From the NCBI RefSeq assembly GCF_902459465.1, contig NC_047080.1, positions 8,406,866 through 8,470,865 on the forward strand: 64,000 bases of DNA, given 5' to 3'. Made by a program: the position numbers and the translations under genes. Source of the DNA: Asterias rubens (lineage: Eukaryota; Echinodermata; Asteroidea; Forcipulatida; Asteriidae). The notes beneath the pieces are model-generated. The model saw only the letters and a list, made by a program, of their open reading frames with translations, searched no databases and was not told where the DNA came from. Position 1 is the first letter of the stretch. Each line of letters begins with the position of its first letter. Below are positions 23,690 to 61,251 of the stretch, in pieces.

Positions 23690-23850
23690 CAGTCCTAGAT
23701 TACTGGACCTTTGGTTTCATGTCCCATTCGATGGACAAAGTGATAATGATAAAAGTATCTTGCTCAAGGACACAAGTGTCAACCGGGACTCGAATCCACA
23801 CTCTGGATCTGTTGATCAGAAACGCCAGAGCTTAGTCATGTAGCCTACCT
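23690..23850 (-). mobile_element. SINE family 2, partial copy
   Basis: On the minus strand it shows ACTCTGGCGTTTCTGATCAA, GGATTCGAGTCCCGG and ACACTTGTGTCCTTGAGCAA, the head of SINE family 2. Confidence 0.75.
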
Positions 23851-23859
23851 TTCAAAAAC

Positions 23860-26800
23860 CAGGTGTTAATTTACAGCATGTGTGTGTTGCAACATAAAAA
23901 CTGAATAGAGGATCAAAATTTACATAGTTTTTGGGGTGTTGAAGTAGTACCAATGTAATTGTGGGAAAACTTTCCGAATCCTGCCACCAGCTTTTCACAT
24001 TTTTTTTTACAAAAAGGATTACCTCATTTCCAGGAAAATTTAGTAAATTATATAATACTTTATTTCATAACGAATGAAAAAGTGTTTGGAGAATACGGAA
24101 ACTTCTCGCGAGAAAAAAACAACAGCCCTTTCAACGTTGTGGACATGTGAAAAAATCTGCAGCGCAAGAAAAGTTCACCAAACTAATAAAAGTGTTCCTA
24201 TTTTAATTAAATTCTTTCTTTTGGACACCAAGAATAAATGAACTCCATAGAGTGAATAAAAGAAGCGGGAGGTGATAAAGCGATTGTCTGCTAGTGAATA
24301 TCGGAGACACAACTGGCAGAAGAAAATGGTCACCAGAGAATGTCTGTCGGTCTAAACGTTGAAAGTTACTTTGTTTGAAACTTACAATTGACCAAGTTGA
24401 TTGAGCGGGTTGTAAGCGGATTAGCTCGTGGGGGCTGGGATCGTTTTGTTCCCGGCAGACAGGCAACGAAGAAAAGGGACACAACAATCTCGGAATCTTG
24501 TTTTTTAGATAACATGCTAAAACTTAATGAACGTTCCTCCTACTGTTCACAACGTTTTCCGATGTAAATTCTGCAGCAAATGCTCTAGGCCTAGGCTAGG
24601 GCCTTGTCCTAGAGGATTTGAGACATTTATAGTGGAGTCTTTTTTTGCTGGTGTAAATTAAACACTAGTTTGAGAAGAATTCACAAATAAATGTAATTCT
24701 AAAAATAAATGAAACATTACACAAAATGGATGAGAGTAACATAAACTCACGACGGAAGAAGCCAGCCCCTTCAACTTACACGTTGAAACCCGGTTGGGCC
24801 TAATTGTGGCGCGATTCGCGTTCACATTTAAAAGTGGTTGTCTGCCGAGTGGAAAATGTTCTAAATTTCTTTAAGTCCAATGCAATGAGAAACTCTTCAA
24901 AGCTTAGCCTGCTAACGGTATCTATGAGCCTTTTATCGAAAATTGGGGGAATTGTATTTAAAGAAAAACAGCCAAAATGTATAATAACAACGTCGTTTGT
25001 CTTGTCAGTCTTGGTGAAATGTCACGCAGGTCGAGTTGTCTTATTATACAAAAAGAACGTGGTCTCGCCATTATAGATTAGTTCACGTACCTTACATGAG
25101 TGATTTGGCGTCCTTTTGTTCCGTAAAGGCAGCGACCAATTCGGTTGTCTATGAATTGGCGACATCCCAAAGTCGAACACAAATCAAAAATAGTTTTCAC
25201 TGGGAGACATGGACTTTCAGAAATTGTGAAGAAAGCAAGATCTTTGTCCGGTAAAAATGAGCAGTCGGTTTTCCAGTAAACGTGCCATCGGAAACAATAC
25301 TACCAGGGAAGGCTGGTCCCTTTGCCGGCCGTATACAGATGAACTTCATATGGAGGATCACATGACTTCCACTTTATGAACTTGGAACAAATTGTTTAAT
25401 GGTCACCAAGCTCTGGTCTTTCATCATATCATAGAAAATCTCTGTACAGTTTACGTGAGATACGCCTCTGTATTTTCCCCCGACAATGGAAATTTTGCAT
25501 CTTCGTACACTAGAGGCAATTGGTCAAATTGTATTCGTTTTATTTGTGTGTGTGTGTGTGTGGGGGGGGGGGGGGGCCAGCAGAGGAAAGTCAAAATTAA
25601 TTATGTGTGTTTTGGTTGTTGTTTTTTGTGTGTGTGTGAGTTTTTTTGGGGGTGGGGGTATCGAACCATTGTTTGTGCATTTTTGCTTCGAGTTCTAGTC
25701 CGTTAATCCGTGGCTGTTTGATTGCCAGAGTCTAAATCCACAGGAGAACTTACACATAAACTCTGACAATAAAACTTAAAATCGTTCAACAATATTGTTT
25801 GCTATTTATACAATTACAAACTATTAGATGAAATTCAAAAGTTTGTTTAATTGTTTTTATTTTGTAGGCCCTAGGCGTATGCATAATTCAAAACTATCAT
25901 TATGTAAAATACTAAATTATTTTTGAAAGACTTTTCTTTGGCCAAATTTACATCCAAGCAAGGTGTGCAAGTCATGCATGGGTCACGATAAAGTTGATTG
26001 CGTCCCTCCTCATGTGAAATAGAAGTGTGTCTCTGGGATAAATATGTTGGATTCCAGCATATTCACTGCACAAAGCTATAACTTTGCTTCATTTGCCAAG
26101 ATAGGCCTACTCAATTCGAATCCTTCACTAGTCATTGGGTCCATTCTTCTGGTACGCACGGGGGGTCGTTCTAGAACTATGTGGTGTCCTTTTTGAAGGA
26201 AATGTTCCTTTTCTCCATAGACTCTGTCGAATGAGAAGTGTTGTTCCTTTCTGTCTGGACAGAGAGAGAGAGGGGGGAATTTGGTGCTCTAAAGAAACCC
26301 AGTTTTGTTGTAAGGCCAGTAAAATGGCGTATCGAGGGGGTGTGGAGGGATGTTTTTTGACGCCGGCAAGAGATTGAGTTAGAGCGGGTGAATGGAGTCA
26401 ACAGAGCACAAAAAGGTTGTTTAGATGAATTAACGGATAATCCCTTTTGTGGTCATCGGGCATCCCTTTGTAAAGTCGCCAGCAACAGATCGATTAGGTA
26501 CCCATATAAGGACTAACCGCTGCAGGGGTTTTACTGCACTTTACTGGTCAACCGTTCTATTGGTGGCCATAAGAAGGGGGTGTCCTTTCATTACAGGTAG
26601 AATTCGTTAGCATATGGAAGGAAGTTGTTGGACTTAAAGAATGTTGGGTCTTTTGATGAGGTTGGGTCTTGTTATATCTTGATAAAGTCTGTGGGGCAAA
26701 CAAGTGGAACGACCGGGCACGCCCCATGCGGCAACCCACACACTTTACCGGCTCGAGGAGGCAACGGCGGACGGGCAGCACGGAGCCAAGAACGGCACGC

Positions 26801-28180
26801 GACATCGGTTGGAGATTGTACAACATCTTGAGGCCACGGAGATTGGGTTAAACCGCAAGACAACATTACTGTGAAAAGCTAGCAATATTGATGAAGGGTA
26901 TGTCTGCAAACCGCTGGGATTGAAATGACATTTTTGGTGAGACACTTTTTGTGAAGATGTGTTGGAATTTCTAGTTCTTGTAGTTGGTATAAATGGGGTT
27001 TTCGAAATTTCGGCATTACAAGTGGAAAGTAGGGTCGAATGCAATGAGTTCTGTTGCCGGTTTATTTATTTATTTCCGGAAAAAGGAAAAAATTACAAAC
27101 ATTTAATAAAGCAAGCCCATTACTGAATGATTTAACTTCTGTATTCCAATTTGCTACTCTGTTTGCGAAATTTATATTCGGGCGGGGGGGGGGGAGGCAT
27201 TTGGAAAAAGCAATATTAACAAACTTTGAATTTCGTTTTGTGTGTCAAAAGAAACACACCTAACTTGGAAATTGAAATGCAGTAAAAACAGCAGTAAAAA
27301 ACACCAAATACATTAACAGTACAGACGAAGTAGAAGAAGAAAACACACCCAACCGGCTAAGATCGTCATTTTCGTTCTTGATTAAACTACAAAATTAATT
27401 TGTTAAATTCATGTGGAAAGCCATTGAAAACTATTGATGTTCAAGATCTTTGATCTAAAATATCTGGCTCATTTTGAGCTTTGTTCTTCGGTGTAGGCCT
27501 ATATTTATGAAGCCGTTCATTATTAATATTTGGAGAGTTTCGGTGGGTCAAAGCAGTTTATAATTGTGTAACATTGACTATTTTGAATGGCCCCGAAGTA
27601 AGATTCTTATGTTTTGGTTTTAGTGGGAAAATGGCGGTTGGTTTAGGCATATTTTCCAAATAAGATGCCAAATTAAAAAGTATCTTATTCACCAAAAAAT
27701 AGAATGTTTTTTTGTTGTAAAGAATTACGACATCTCACCTCTTTATACGTGTCAGTAACGCCCCCTTTCGGCAATTAACAGTCTGTCAAACAAAAGTAAT
27801 GGTACTAAATACTGAAATAAAAAAGTATCAGTTCAAATAAAATTTAGCAGTACAGGGCAACATTTAATACAAATAAAAGGCAAGAAGAAGTGAACTATTT
27901 GTCGAGGTACATGTACAAAGTGCCCCGAAGGTACATGTAAGAAATGGAAGAGCGAGGTACTAAGTGTATGTAACATCCGTTCTGTGATCTGATAATAAAG
28001 TTTGTTCTTGAGACCGCTACAAAAGGCTAAACGACCCTCACCGACAATGGGTGGAATGCATGATTTCTCATTGTATAAACACGCTGATGTACATTGTCAC
28101 ATTTCTATCAAGGATTTGCTTCACTGGACCATGGAATTTATTCCTCCATGACTGTACAAAGTTTAATCATTGAGGTAGCA
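23860..28180. other. Intergenic, no gene recognised
   Basis: Scanned on both strands without a convincing exon. GT and G runs lie at about 25543-25660. A GC-richer patch lies at about 26690-26850, with open frames on both strands and no recognisable motif. A poly-G run lies near 27183. Confidence 0.5.
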
Positions 28181-28194
28181 TGATGACAGTTTCC

Positions 28195-28345
28195 AGTGAG
28201 ATCGAATCCCACCCGAGTAAAAATTCCTGTGATTTTTTTTTCACAGAGCTCTGGTAAAAACTAAGTATACGGGTAAAAACTGAGTATATGGGTAAAAACA
28301 AAAATGAATATTCTCTACCCCCGATGCAAATTTACCATCTGCCAG
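28195..28345 (+). mobile_element. tRNA-derived SINE family 1, partial copy
   Basis: It contains ATCGAATCCCACCCGAGTAA, the TTTTTTTCACAGAGCTC linker and the body up to ATTCTCTACCCCCGATGCAA. The GGGTAAAAACTGAGTATA segment is locally duplicated. Confidence 0.75.
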
Positions 28346-28664
28346 TGAACTACACAAAGATGATCCCCTTCAATGGTTTGCCGCTTTTTTGCAACCCCGC
28401 CCCCTCCACATCAGTAGACTCGCTCACCAGTCGATGCTCATCTATAGCGGTGTTCGCCTATGATTGTCCAAACGCAATTCTTGTTCACCTTTTTGCAAAA
28501 GTCAAGAACTGTGTATGGACATCAATGGCTGACATTAGCAAAACAATTGCTTCATCTTGACATCACAGCATCAACGGGGCACAAGAAGTACAATCGGTCA
28601 ATCCTGCAAGGCTAACAACGATTTCTAATTAAATATAAATGTATATATATTTTTTTATAACTTT

Positions 28665-28771
28665 TCGTATGGCGCCGCCACTTTTTCACTAATTTATACA
28701 AATTAAATCGAATTAAATTAGATACTATATTATTTTATATCGAATGAAAAAGTGGTGGCGTCATACAAGAA
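28665..28771. mobile_element. AT-rich foldback MITE
   Basis: The arms GTATGGCGCCGCCACTTTTT and AAAAAGTGGTGGCGTCATAC are inverted repeats around an AT-rich interior with ATTAAATCGAATTAAATTAG. A related GAATGAAAAAGTG arm occurs near 24070. Confidence 0.75.
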
Positions 28772-28949
28772 CGTTTCCATTTTTGGGGGAGAAAATATAG
28801 TTAGCTGTTGCAAACTGCCTACCAACCACAACCAAAAGAAACTGATATATAAATGCAAAAAAAAAAAAGTTAGTGACCTTAAGTTATTGTTTTTTAGACA
28901 AATAACTACGAGAAAATTTGACAAGAATCTTTTTCTTTTCATACATTGA

Positions 28950-29380
28950 AATGTAATGTTTATTTATTGAACAAAGAGTTAACATCAAGAGTTTAATTCT
29001 AGAAGACTATTTGTATTTATTTATTTATAAAATAATTACCATTAACACATTTTTTTTGCCTCGATCCTGGTTTGTCAAAATCTCTTTGATTATTGTTTTG
29101 TTTGTTTACCGTATTCAATTTAATTCCGGGACAGTAGACAATTTAATTGACATTCTTGAAATAAATTAATTACCAAACAAAAAACTATTATTTAAACATT
29201 TATACAAATTGCAAAGGTACATATCCTTTAAACAAAAACCTTCCATAAATAATAATTTGTATGTGTTTTTTTCTCAAGCAACTAAAGTCTTAAAGGCAAA
29301 GTACATTTAGGCAATATCTTTGTTTGGGGGGTGCCTGTCAGAAGCCATTCAACCGCAAACTGCCGTGTAGGCAGGGATGC
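28950..29380. other. Intergenic, AT-rich, nothing recognised
   Basis: No exon, RNA or clear repeat is supported. Confidence 0.5.
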
Positions 29381-29748
29381 TTAAAGCCATTATACACTTT
29401 CGGAACAGAACAAACAAAAAAAGTTCACAGATTTACAAATAACTTACAGGGTTTACAGAAGGTAGTGGTGAAAGACTTCTCTTGAAATATTATTCCATGA
29501 AATGCTTTACTTTTTGAGAAAACAATTATCAATTCTCGTTGTCGAGAATTTCGGATTTATTTTGAACACATGTCATTACACGGCGAAATGTGCGGAAACA
29601 AGGGTGGGTTTTCCCGTTATTTTCTCCCAACTCCGATGACCGATTGAGCCTAAATTTTCACAGGTTTGTTATTTTCTATACAAGTTGTGATACACGGAGT
29701 GTGGGCCTTTGGACAATACTGTTTACCGAAAGTGTCCAATGGCTTTAA
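29381..29748. mobile_element. TTAA MITE family B, full-length (368 bp)
   Basis: TIRs are TTAAAGCCATTATACACTTT and AAGTGTCCAATGGCTTTAA, with TTAA at both ends. The internal core CCTAAATTTTCACAGGTTTG is shared with families A and C. A reverse-orientation partial copy lies at 52457-52790. Confidence 0.85.
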
Positions 29749-29749
29749 G

Positions 29750-30526
29750 CAGCTCTGAGAAATCGGCCCCTGGTAAGTAGTTGATGATAATATTTACAAG
29801 GAGCTGCTTCAAAATATAAACAATTAATTTTAATATATTAGAAATGTGTTGGTAGGGTTAAATAAAACTCTGTATAAATAAGTTAGATACTAACTTGATT
29901 TTGTGCAAAACGTCTTCTTGTGTACTCTTTCACAATAAACCTTTTAGGATTGGGCGTGGTCATAAAATGAACTAGGGAATAGAATTCTTTGAAGTGCAAT
30001 TCGATTCCCTCAAGTTCTAGCAGCTGCTTTAATTTGCACAGGGCCCAATTTTCGATGAAAGAATTTTTTAATTTTTCTTTTTACACAAAATCCAAAACAT
30101 GCCAAAAACCTTTGCACACTCCACGGACAATGCACAAAATACATGTAATTTGCCAATTTTGTTTGTACACAGGTGTACATTGTAGTACTTCAAAGATAGC
30201 AGGCCTGGTACTTCATAGAGACAACAAAGGTGTTTGCCTTCATGCCCCCTGGTCATTGCCTTGGTGTCCTTGAAATGCTCCAGTAGAAATTTACAATTTC
30301 CTCATAGGATGCCTTTACCAAGCAGAAAATGCCTTGGTGCCCTTGCCCTTTCAAAACAAAAGGCTTATAGGTCTGAGTTCAGATGCCCTTAAGCACAGGC
30401 AACATATTTGATTAGGGTACAAAACTTGCTTGTTTCCATTTCGCCAGGTTCCCTCATGTGCGCCGCCATGTTCCCTCTTGGGCGTCTCCATGTTCCGTCT
30501 TGGGTGTGGCAGTCCAGTGCCACCCC
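29750..30526. other. 3' flank of the USP gene; repeat piece with TGCCTTGGTGCCC words
   Basis: About 30225-30390 contains TGCCTTGGTG and GCCCTTGCCC words like those near 4.8 and 39.4 kb. No other feature is supported. Confidence 0.5.
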
Positions 30527-55717
<25,191 letters not shown>

Positions 55718-55953
55718 CACGATCGCTACACACTGAGATGACCTACAATCAAGAAAATACAATTAAATAAACCTCTTTGTTTACAAGGGAGGGAGAAAAA
55801 TTTCCATATCCTGCCAAAAAAGCTACTTTTTCATTCGGGAAAGGTTTCCATATCCTGCCAGCCACCAATTTTTTATTTGATAATTAAATAAAATAGTATC
55901 TAATTCACCATTTTAAAAAGAGATATTCCATTTTGTAATAAAAATGAATGAAG

Positions 55954-56023
55954 GTTGCGATAATTGTATTGTAACCCTCCTAGTCACGTCCTACTGCCTC
56001 GGGGGAGGAGGGTTACGATAATC
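55954..56023. repeat. Short hairpin repeat family G, copy 3
   Basis: GTTGCGATAATTGTATTGTA with the partner GGAGGGTTACGATAATC, as at 18903 and 19264. Confidence 0.75.
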
Positions 56024-56906
56024 ACGACTAGGGCGAGGCGGAAGGTACTTCTACTACTAGAAACATAGTATAAGGCTCCCCGTCGTGAGAGCTCTATAGT
56101 TTATAGATTAGAATTGTAGGCGGAGGGGGATTGGCTAAAATTCCGTATTCATCCACCATCACCACTTCCCCCTAAATATCAACTATCAGGTCAAATTAAA
56201 TCCGTACACCTCCTTGTATTGTTCGGCAGCATTTGCAGAGCAGAGGACGCGAGGAACGGCTGATTGATAAAATGTATACAGGGACTAAGGAGAGGCACTG
56301 CGAATGTATAATAAACACCATGGAGGTCTAAATCTAAAATATGAATATACCGAATATACCCTCTGCCAGGTAATATAATCCTAATCCAATCTTACAATGT
56401 ACTAATTAAATAAATAATCGCTCAATAAAGTCAAAGACAAATACAATTAAAAATCAAAACTAAAAAGGAACACATCGTCTTGACGATCACTTGAAAATAT
56501 CTCACTTCAACAAGTTTTCCAGTCATATCCAGACTTTCGGGTAACATACACCTTACCTTAATTATATCCCAAAATGTTCATGTAAATAGACAGCAATATC
56601 TCTTGAAATTGATCTAAAACTCGAACATTCTATGACGATCGTGAGGACTTTTCCGCACCAATCAAAAAATGATACGGCGTTTTTTTTCATTCTAAAAGCC
56701 CGCCCTCATTCGACGGCTATTAATAGTTTTAAAATTCCTTGTCATTGTCAAATCTTTCATGGGCGGGGTTTCGGGGTTTTTTTTTCGTTTTTTTTTTTTG
56801 GGGGGGGGAGGCATTTTAAAATAGCCCACCATTTTCCTGCAATAATTCTCTGTGGTTTTACTCCCACCTAAACTGATTTTAGATAGATAGATAGATCTAA
56901 AATATT

Positions 56907-57828
56907 GTACCCAAGTCAACTGGTACCAAAGTCAACTCGTACCTAGGTCAACTCGTACCCAGGTCAACTCATACCCGTTCAACGTACGTTGTATGCCGAA
57001 ACGGAGAATTTCCGTGCGGCGTGATTTTGTAAGCGATAGGAAATAAAAATGATGTTCTACCATCATATGGAGCTCACTTTTATTAATAATAATCTCACGA
57101 ATTTCGTTTTTAATAATGTTTGTTCATCTCATTTCTGCCTTTTTTCCGCTAGGATATTCATTCAGATCCATTGTGGTTTCTTTTAAATTCGTGTTGAAGG
57201 ATCGCCGTGAAAGGCGTTGAGCAGATCAGATGCACATTAGTTCTTCGTATCAACATGGAGCAATAAATATTTCGACCTCCATGTTCATATGAGACCAGTT
57301 ATTTTCAATGAAAAAAATATACTATGTATAAAAAAACGCAACCCTTCATGTTAACCTTTGTGTTTTTCCTATTAAAGTGTTCCCAAAAGAAAATTTCATG
57401 GTAAGAATTCATTCAATTCATTCATTTGCGTTATGTTCTGATTATCGTTTTCCGATAACAAGTACATTTTAACAAATACACTGTTCCACTTTTTCCAACC
57501 AAAACACTTTGCGTAGTTCTTATTATCTTTTTCCGAATAAAAAATTCATTCTAACAAGCCTATATTAAAAAAAAGTTCTCTGATTAATTTTCCCCACCGT
57601 AGGGCCTAAGTAAAAAAAAAATGCAACATGCAAAAAAAAACAGAAAAAAAATCATTGCAACAATGAATAGCTAAATGTATGATTAACAATATAAATAAAT
57701 AAATTAAACTACAATATTTATCAGTACGAGTAAAAAAAAATTTAAAACATTTATTTGGGTGCGAGTTGACTTGGGTACGAGTTGACTCAGGTACGAGTTG
57801 ACTCAGGTACGAGTTGACTCGGGTACAA
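56907..57828. mobile_element. Element of about 920 bp with inverted arrays of a GTACCNAGTCAACTC repeat at both ends
   Basis: The left end holds about four 16-17-bp units (GTACCCAAGTCAACTGGTAC type). The right end holds about four inverted units (GGGTACGAGTTGACTCAGGT type). The interior is AT-rich and non-coding. A foldback-type transposon structure is likely. Confidence 0.75.
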
Positions 57829-57831
57829 CTT

Positions 57832-57985
57832 GCCATGTGCTAAAATGTATATTAACAACAGGACATAAACCTATACCAGTGCCAGACTATTAATTTGTCA
57901 CGCAGGTCTCACTTTAGTGACATTGCCAATGAAAGATGAATGCCATGTGCTAAAAATGTACATTAATAACAGGACATAAACTTCG
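57832..57985 (+). repeat. Direct repeat of about 40 bp, two copies
   Basis: TGCCATGTGCTAAAA...AACAGGACATAAAC occurs at about 57831-57870 and again at about 57941-57981, just outside the 56907-57828 element. Confidence 0.75.
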
Positions 57986-58937
57986 AGGGGAGCCGTGAAA
58001 GAAAGGGGCGGGGCGGCAAATTGCCTTTTTTGTGTCACAATGGAGATCTATATAATTATGAGCCATCCATACTCCCCTAACCACCCAAACCACACCGATG
58101 TATAGCATTTACTTCTCTTTACGGGCGTCACAAGGCGTTGGTAATCTTTTGAAGAAGTTCCAGTTACAAAGATGAAAATGTTGACGGCGCTAAAGCGATA
58201 AACAAAGGGTTTGGGTGGGCGGTCACCTACGTCACCAACTGGACAAAGAAACAACAATCAAAGAATAGGCTACAACATTACTGGTTGGAAAGTGTTTTAT
58301 TTGCTTTAAGATTGGCAAAGAAATAAAAATTATTGAACTGAGTACTTTCGCCAATGCTCATAACGGCAGTGTGTTGTTGGAGCTCGGGCGAAACTTTGGT
58401 ATAGGGCGAGTAGGCCTAGAGCTCCCCGCCTGTTATAGATGCTATACCCTCCGCTTCATTGTCCCTTTTAAGTACAGAACAATCTTGACTTTAGGAAATA
58501 GTGACTGATCACAGTAAATTTATTTAAATGTTATTTAAAAAGGTAGAGATTGACAAAAATAGTCGTTGAAAGTGTTGTGCACAACCATGAAATGAAAATC
58601 TTGTGAAAATGTCTGTTTGTGAGTCAGGCGGAGAAAAATAGTGAACACCATTTCAGCATGTAGGTCTTAATATAAAAGTGTCCTTAATATAACAACCGAA
58701 ATCAACTGTTTTTCTTCAAAGCTGTTCATATACACACAGATTTCTCGGATAATGACCAGAGGTAATAATTTATTTAACAGACCCCCCCCCCCCCAAAAAA
58801 AAAAAAGCTTCTAGATCCAGTGCAGAAAATGCTTCAAAATCAGAGATTCGTACACTGATTTTCTGCAACAACTTCAAAGTTGAACCAGAATGCATTTTCC
58901 TTTTTTTTTTTTTTTTTTTAATTTAAAAGTTTTAATT

Positions 58938-58943
58938 TTTATT
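58938..58943 (-). terminator. Candidate AATAAA polyadenylation signal for the H2A gene
   Basis: On the minus strand AATAAA lies about 420 bp past the H2A stop. No canonical histone stem-loop was seen in the nearer 3' flank, which would fit a polyadenylated variant histone. Confidence 0.4.
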
Positions 58944-59361
58944 GCAATTTACATAATCTAAACAAAAACAATCGAGACGATCTTAAATGTATCTTTTGAT
59001 TACTTGTAAGTTACGAAGTGAAGTTTGTTCAACATGTTGCTCAAAAAAAAAAAAATAAATAAACAAAAACTTTATACACATCAATCTATTGTTCTTCGTA
59101 GACTGCATCCCGAAATTTATCATATCGGATTGTTTAATTAGGTTTCCAAGATGGCGGTTCTTCAATCGGCATTCTCAATGTTTTGATAAATTTATACCAA
59201 AAGACGTTCTTTCGTTGACTCTGAATGTTCTTCAATCTTCTGAAAAGTCCAGCCAAAGGTAGAGAAAACTTCTGCAATTCCGGCTGTGGTCGCAACAGAA
59301 CAGCCAGTGATCCTCGGTAGAATGGACTGTCGGGGAGAAAGTTCTTCGGGTCCACAGGTAC

Positions 59362-59778
59362 TCAGTATTCCTGGCTCTGGGCAGCCATGGCTTTGGCCGC
59401 CTTGTTGGCCGACTTTGCCGGCAGGAGTACAGACTGAATGTTCGGTAGCACTCCACCCTGAGCGATGGTCACACCCGTAAGCAGTTTATTCAGCTCCTCA
59501 TCATTGCGAATGGCGAGCTGCAGATGTCTTGGTACGATGCGAGACTTCTTGTTATCCCGGGCAGCATTGCCGGCAAGTTCCAGTATCTCGGCCACCAGGT
59601 ACTCCAAGACCGCGGCCATGTAGACGGGTGCCCCGGCCCCGATACGCTCACTGTATCTACCCTTTCGCATGAAGCGATGTATACGGCCGACCGGGAACTG
59701 CAACCCAGCTCTGTTTGATCGACTCCGTCCTTTTGCACCCATGGGCTTGCCCTTACCGCCTTTGCCTCGCCCCGTCAT
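59362..59778 (-). CDS. H2AX: Histone H2A variant, H2A.X type (C-terminal SQEY)
   Basis: An intronless 138-residue H2A. The start [11 protein letters not shown] is chosen over an upstream in-frame ATG (59817), because it gives the standard H2A N-terminus. The histone fold is intact: [68 protein letters not shown] and [19 protein letters not shown]. The last residues, QSQEY, match the SQ(E/D)-aromatic motif that DNA-damage kinases phosphorylate in H2A.X. It differs from canonical H2A at several normally fixed sites (for example [17 protein letters not shown] and [15 protein letters not shown]). It stands alone, with no other histone gene in the window. It packs DNA in nucleosomes and marks double-strand breaks. 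Confidence 0.93.
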   Translation of the reverse strand: MTGRGKGGKGKPMGAKGRSRSNRAGLQFPVGRIHRFMRKGRYSERIGAGAPVYMAAVLEYLVAEILELAGNAARDNKKSRIVPRHLQLAIRNDEELNKLLTGVTIAQGGVLPNIQSVLLPAKSANKAAKAMAAQSQEY

Positions 59779-59813
59779 TGTCAAACTGCCTTTATCTCCA
59801 CAAAAAAGTATTT

Positions 59814-59925
59814 TCAAGATGGCGTAGAAGGATCCACTTCTACTTAGCTACCATGAAACTGCTGAAATCTTCTCGAAAAGTGTTTCCAAGATGGCGTAAA
59901 ATACTCGCTTCTGTTCTTAGCTACA
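59814..59925. promoter_or_regulatory. Two diverged direct repeats with CAAGATGGCGTA in the H2A.X 5' region
   Basis: CAAGATGGCGTA occurs at about 59815 and 59889, each followed by TTCT...TTAGCTAC, as diverged copies about 74 bp apart. The core matches the YY1 consensus (AAGATGGCG). Both lie just 5' of the H2A.X start on the minus strand. Confidence 0.45.
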
Positions 59926-59956
59926 CAAATGCTGTGACACTTGTCCAACCACATTG

Positions 59957-60147
59957 GACAATGATGGTCAAATAAATGGGGTGACCGGTTTAAACCAGTC
60001 TTTTATACCAGTCTTTTAAATATATAGAGGCCATAGGTCAAATTACACACAGGTGCACTTAATCCACGCAACAAAGGACGGGGTTCGAAACCCGTCATGG
60101 TATGTCACAGCAGTGATGTGAATTCTTCGAAGCGAAATCTGATTGGC
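59957..60147 (-). promoter_or_regulatory. Possible H2A.X promoter: CCAAT and TATAAAAG motifs
   Basis: On the minus strand, going towards the gene: a CCAAT-type GCCAATCAG near 60146-60138, TATAAAAGACTGG near 60009, and GTCCAATGTGG near 59961. Spacing is irregular, so this is a suggestion only. Confidence 0.3.
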
Positions 60148-60149
60148 TG

Positions 60150-60855
60150 AAAACAAGAATCAGTGACTGTTTTGTTATTGAATGCAGGGATGCTTGTTTT
60201 GGGTCAGTTGGTCATGGGTAGAATTTGGTGGGAATATGAAGGGGGGGATTACAGCAGGTAACAAATAAAGAAGCTGTGTCCACTCCAGAAATACGCGTTA
60301 TTTTCACACTGAGTATAGTTTTCCATGAATTACCGAATTACTCTAAGGGGAGTGCACGTTTTCGAAATAGGTCTACCTGATTGAGCATAAGTGAGCCCAA
60401 GCCGTGATTTCAAAAATGGCAATTGTGGACAAAAATGTCAGGGGCTTGGGGACATGCAGGTTCGAGGTAATTTCTCACTCAATTTAATATTAAGCCATTT
60501 TTAAGGCATTGGAAAGCACACACAATTTGTGCAACGAGTGTTGTTTTTTGGCATTATGCTTTTGCAATTTCATTGACCAATTGAGTCTAAAATTTTCACA
60601 GATTTGTTATTTTATGCTGTTGGGATACACCAAGTGAGAATACTGGTTTTTGACAGTTACAAAAGATGAGTTGTAAATGTACAAAAACATAGGCCCATAC
60701 AAACGTGTACTGTAATACAAAAATCAATGGCATTATCTTCACATTGTTTTACCGCGAGCATAGATTTTACCCACCCCCCTCTTCCCCCGTTTTCTCAAGG
60801 ACTCTGTCTATTGGAAAATGAGTGCATCACAGAAGTGAGTTTTACCTTCAGCCCT
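60150..60855. other. Intergenic; weak MITE remnant
   Basis: About 60465-60665 has family A words (AATTTCTCACTCAA, ATTTTCACAGATTTGTTATT, ACTGGTTTTTGACA) but no clear termini. No gene. Confidence 0.5.
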
Positions 60856-60856
60856 C

Positions 60857-61251
60857 CTTAAAGGCAGTGCACACTATTGGTAATTACTCGAAATAATTAT
60901 TTTCATAAAACCTTACTTGGTAACATGTGATGGGGAGAGATTAATAGTATAAAACATTGTGAGAAATGGCTCCCTCTAAAGTAACGTAGTTTTAGAAAAA
61001 AAAGTAATTTTCCAGGAATCCGATTTAGAGACCTCAGATTTAGAATTTGAGGTCTTGAAATCAAGCATCTGAAAGCACACAACTTCGCGTGACAGTGGCT
61101 TTTTTCTTTCATTATTATATCGCAACTTTGACGACCAAATTGAGCTCAAATTTTCACAGGTTTGTTATTCGTTATTTGTGTATATATGTTGAGATACACC
61201 AACTGTTAAGACTGGTCTTTGACAATTACCAATAGTGTCCATGGTCTTTAA
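60857..61251 (+). mobile_element. TTAA MITE family A, full copy
   Basis: Starts CTTAAAGGCAGTGCACACTA and ends AGTGTCCATGGTCTTTAA. Internal GAGACCTCAGATTTAG inverted pair and core AGCTCAAATTTTCACAGGTT. Its right TTAA (61248-61251) is also the left TTAA of the next element. Confidence 0.85.

Larger units (their letters stand above)
55743..59361. other. 5' flank or 5' UTR intron of USP and 3' flank of the H2A gene
   Basis: No coding exon is supported. The USP first non-coding exon must lie upstream of 55742, but I cannot place it; a minus-strand CCAAT/GC-rich patch near 56108-56135 is one weak candidate promoter. The repeats inside are listed separately. Confidence 0.5.

Noticed and set aside
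26557-26866. GC-richer patch with open frames on both strands
   Set aside because: No splice pairs or known domain; could be a CpG-rich repeat.
59779-59817. Upstream in-frame ATG giving a 151-residue H2A
   Set aside because: The extra 13 residues are unlike any H2A N-terminus, and MTGRGKGG is the normal start.
60060-60100. tRNA T-arm at GACGGGGTTCGAAACCCGTC
   Set aside because: It is a hairpin with a B-box look, but no D arm, anticodon arm or acceptor stem is visible upstream.
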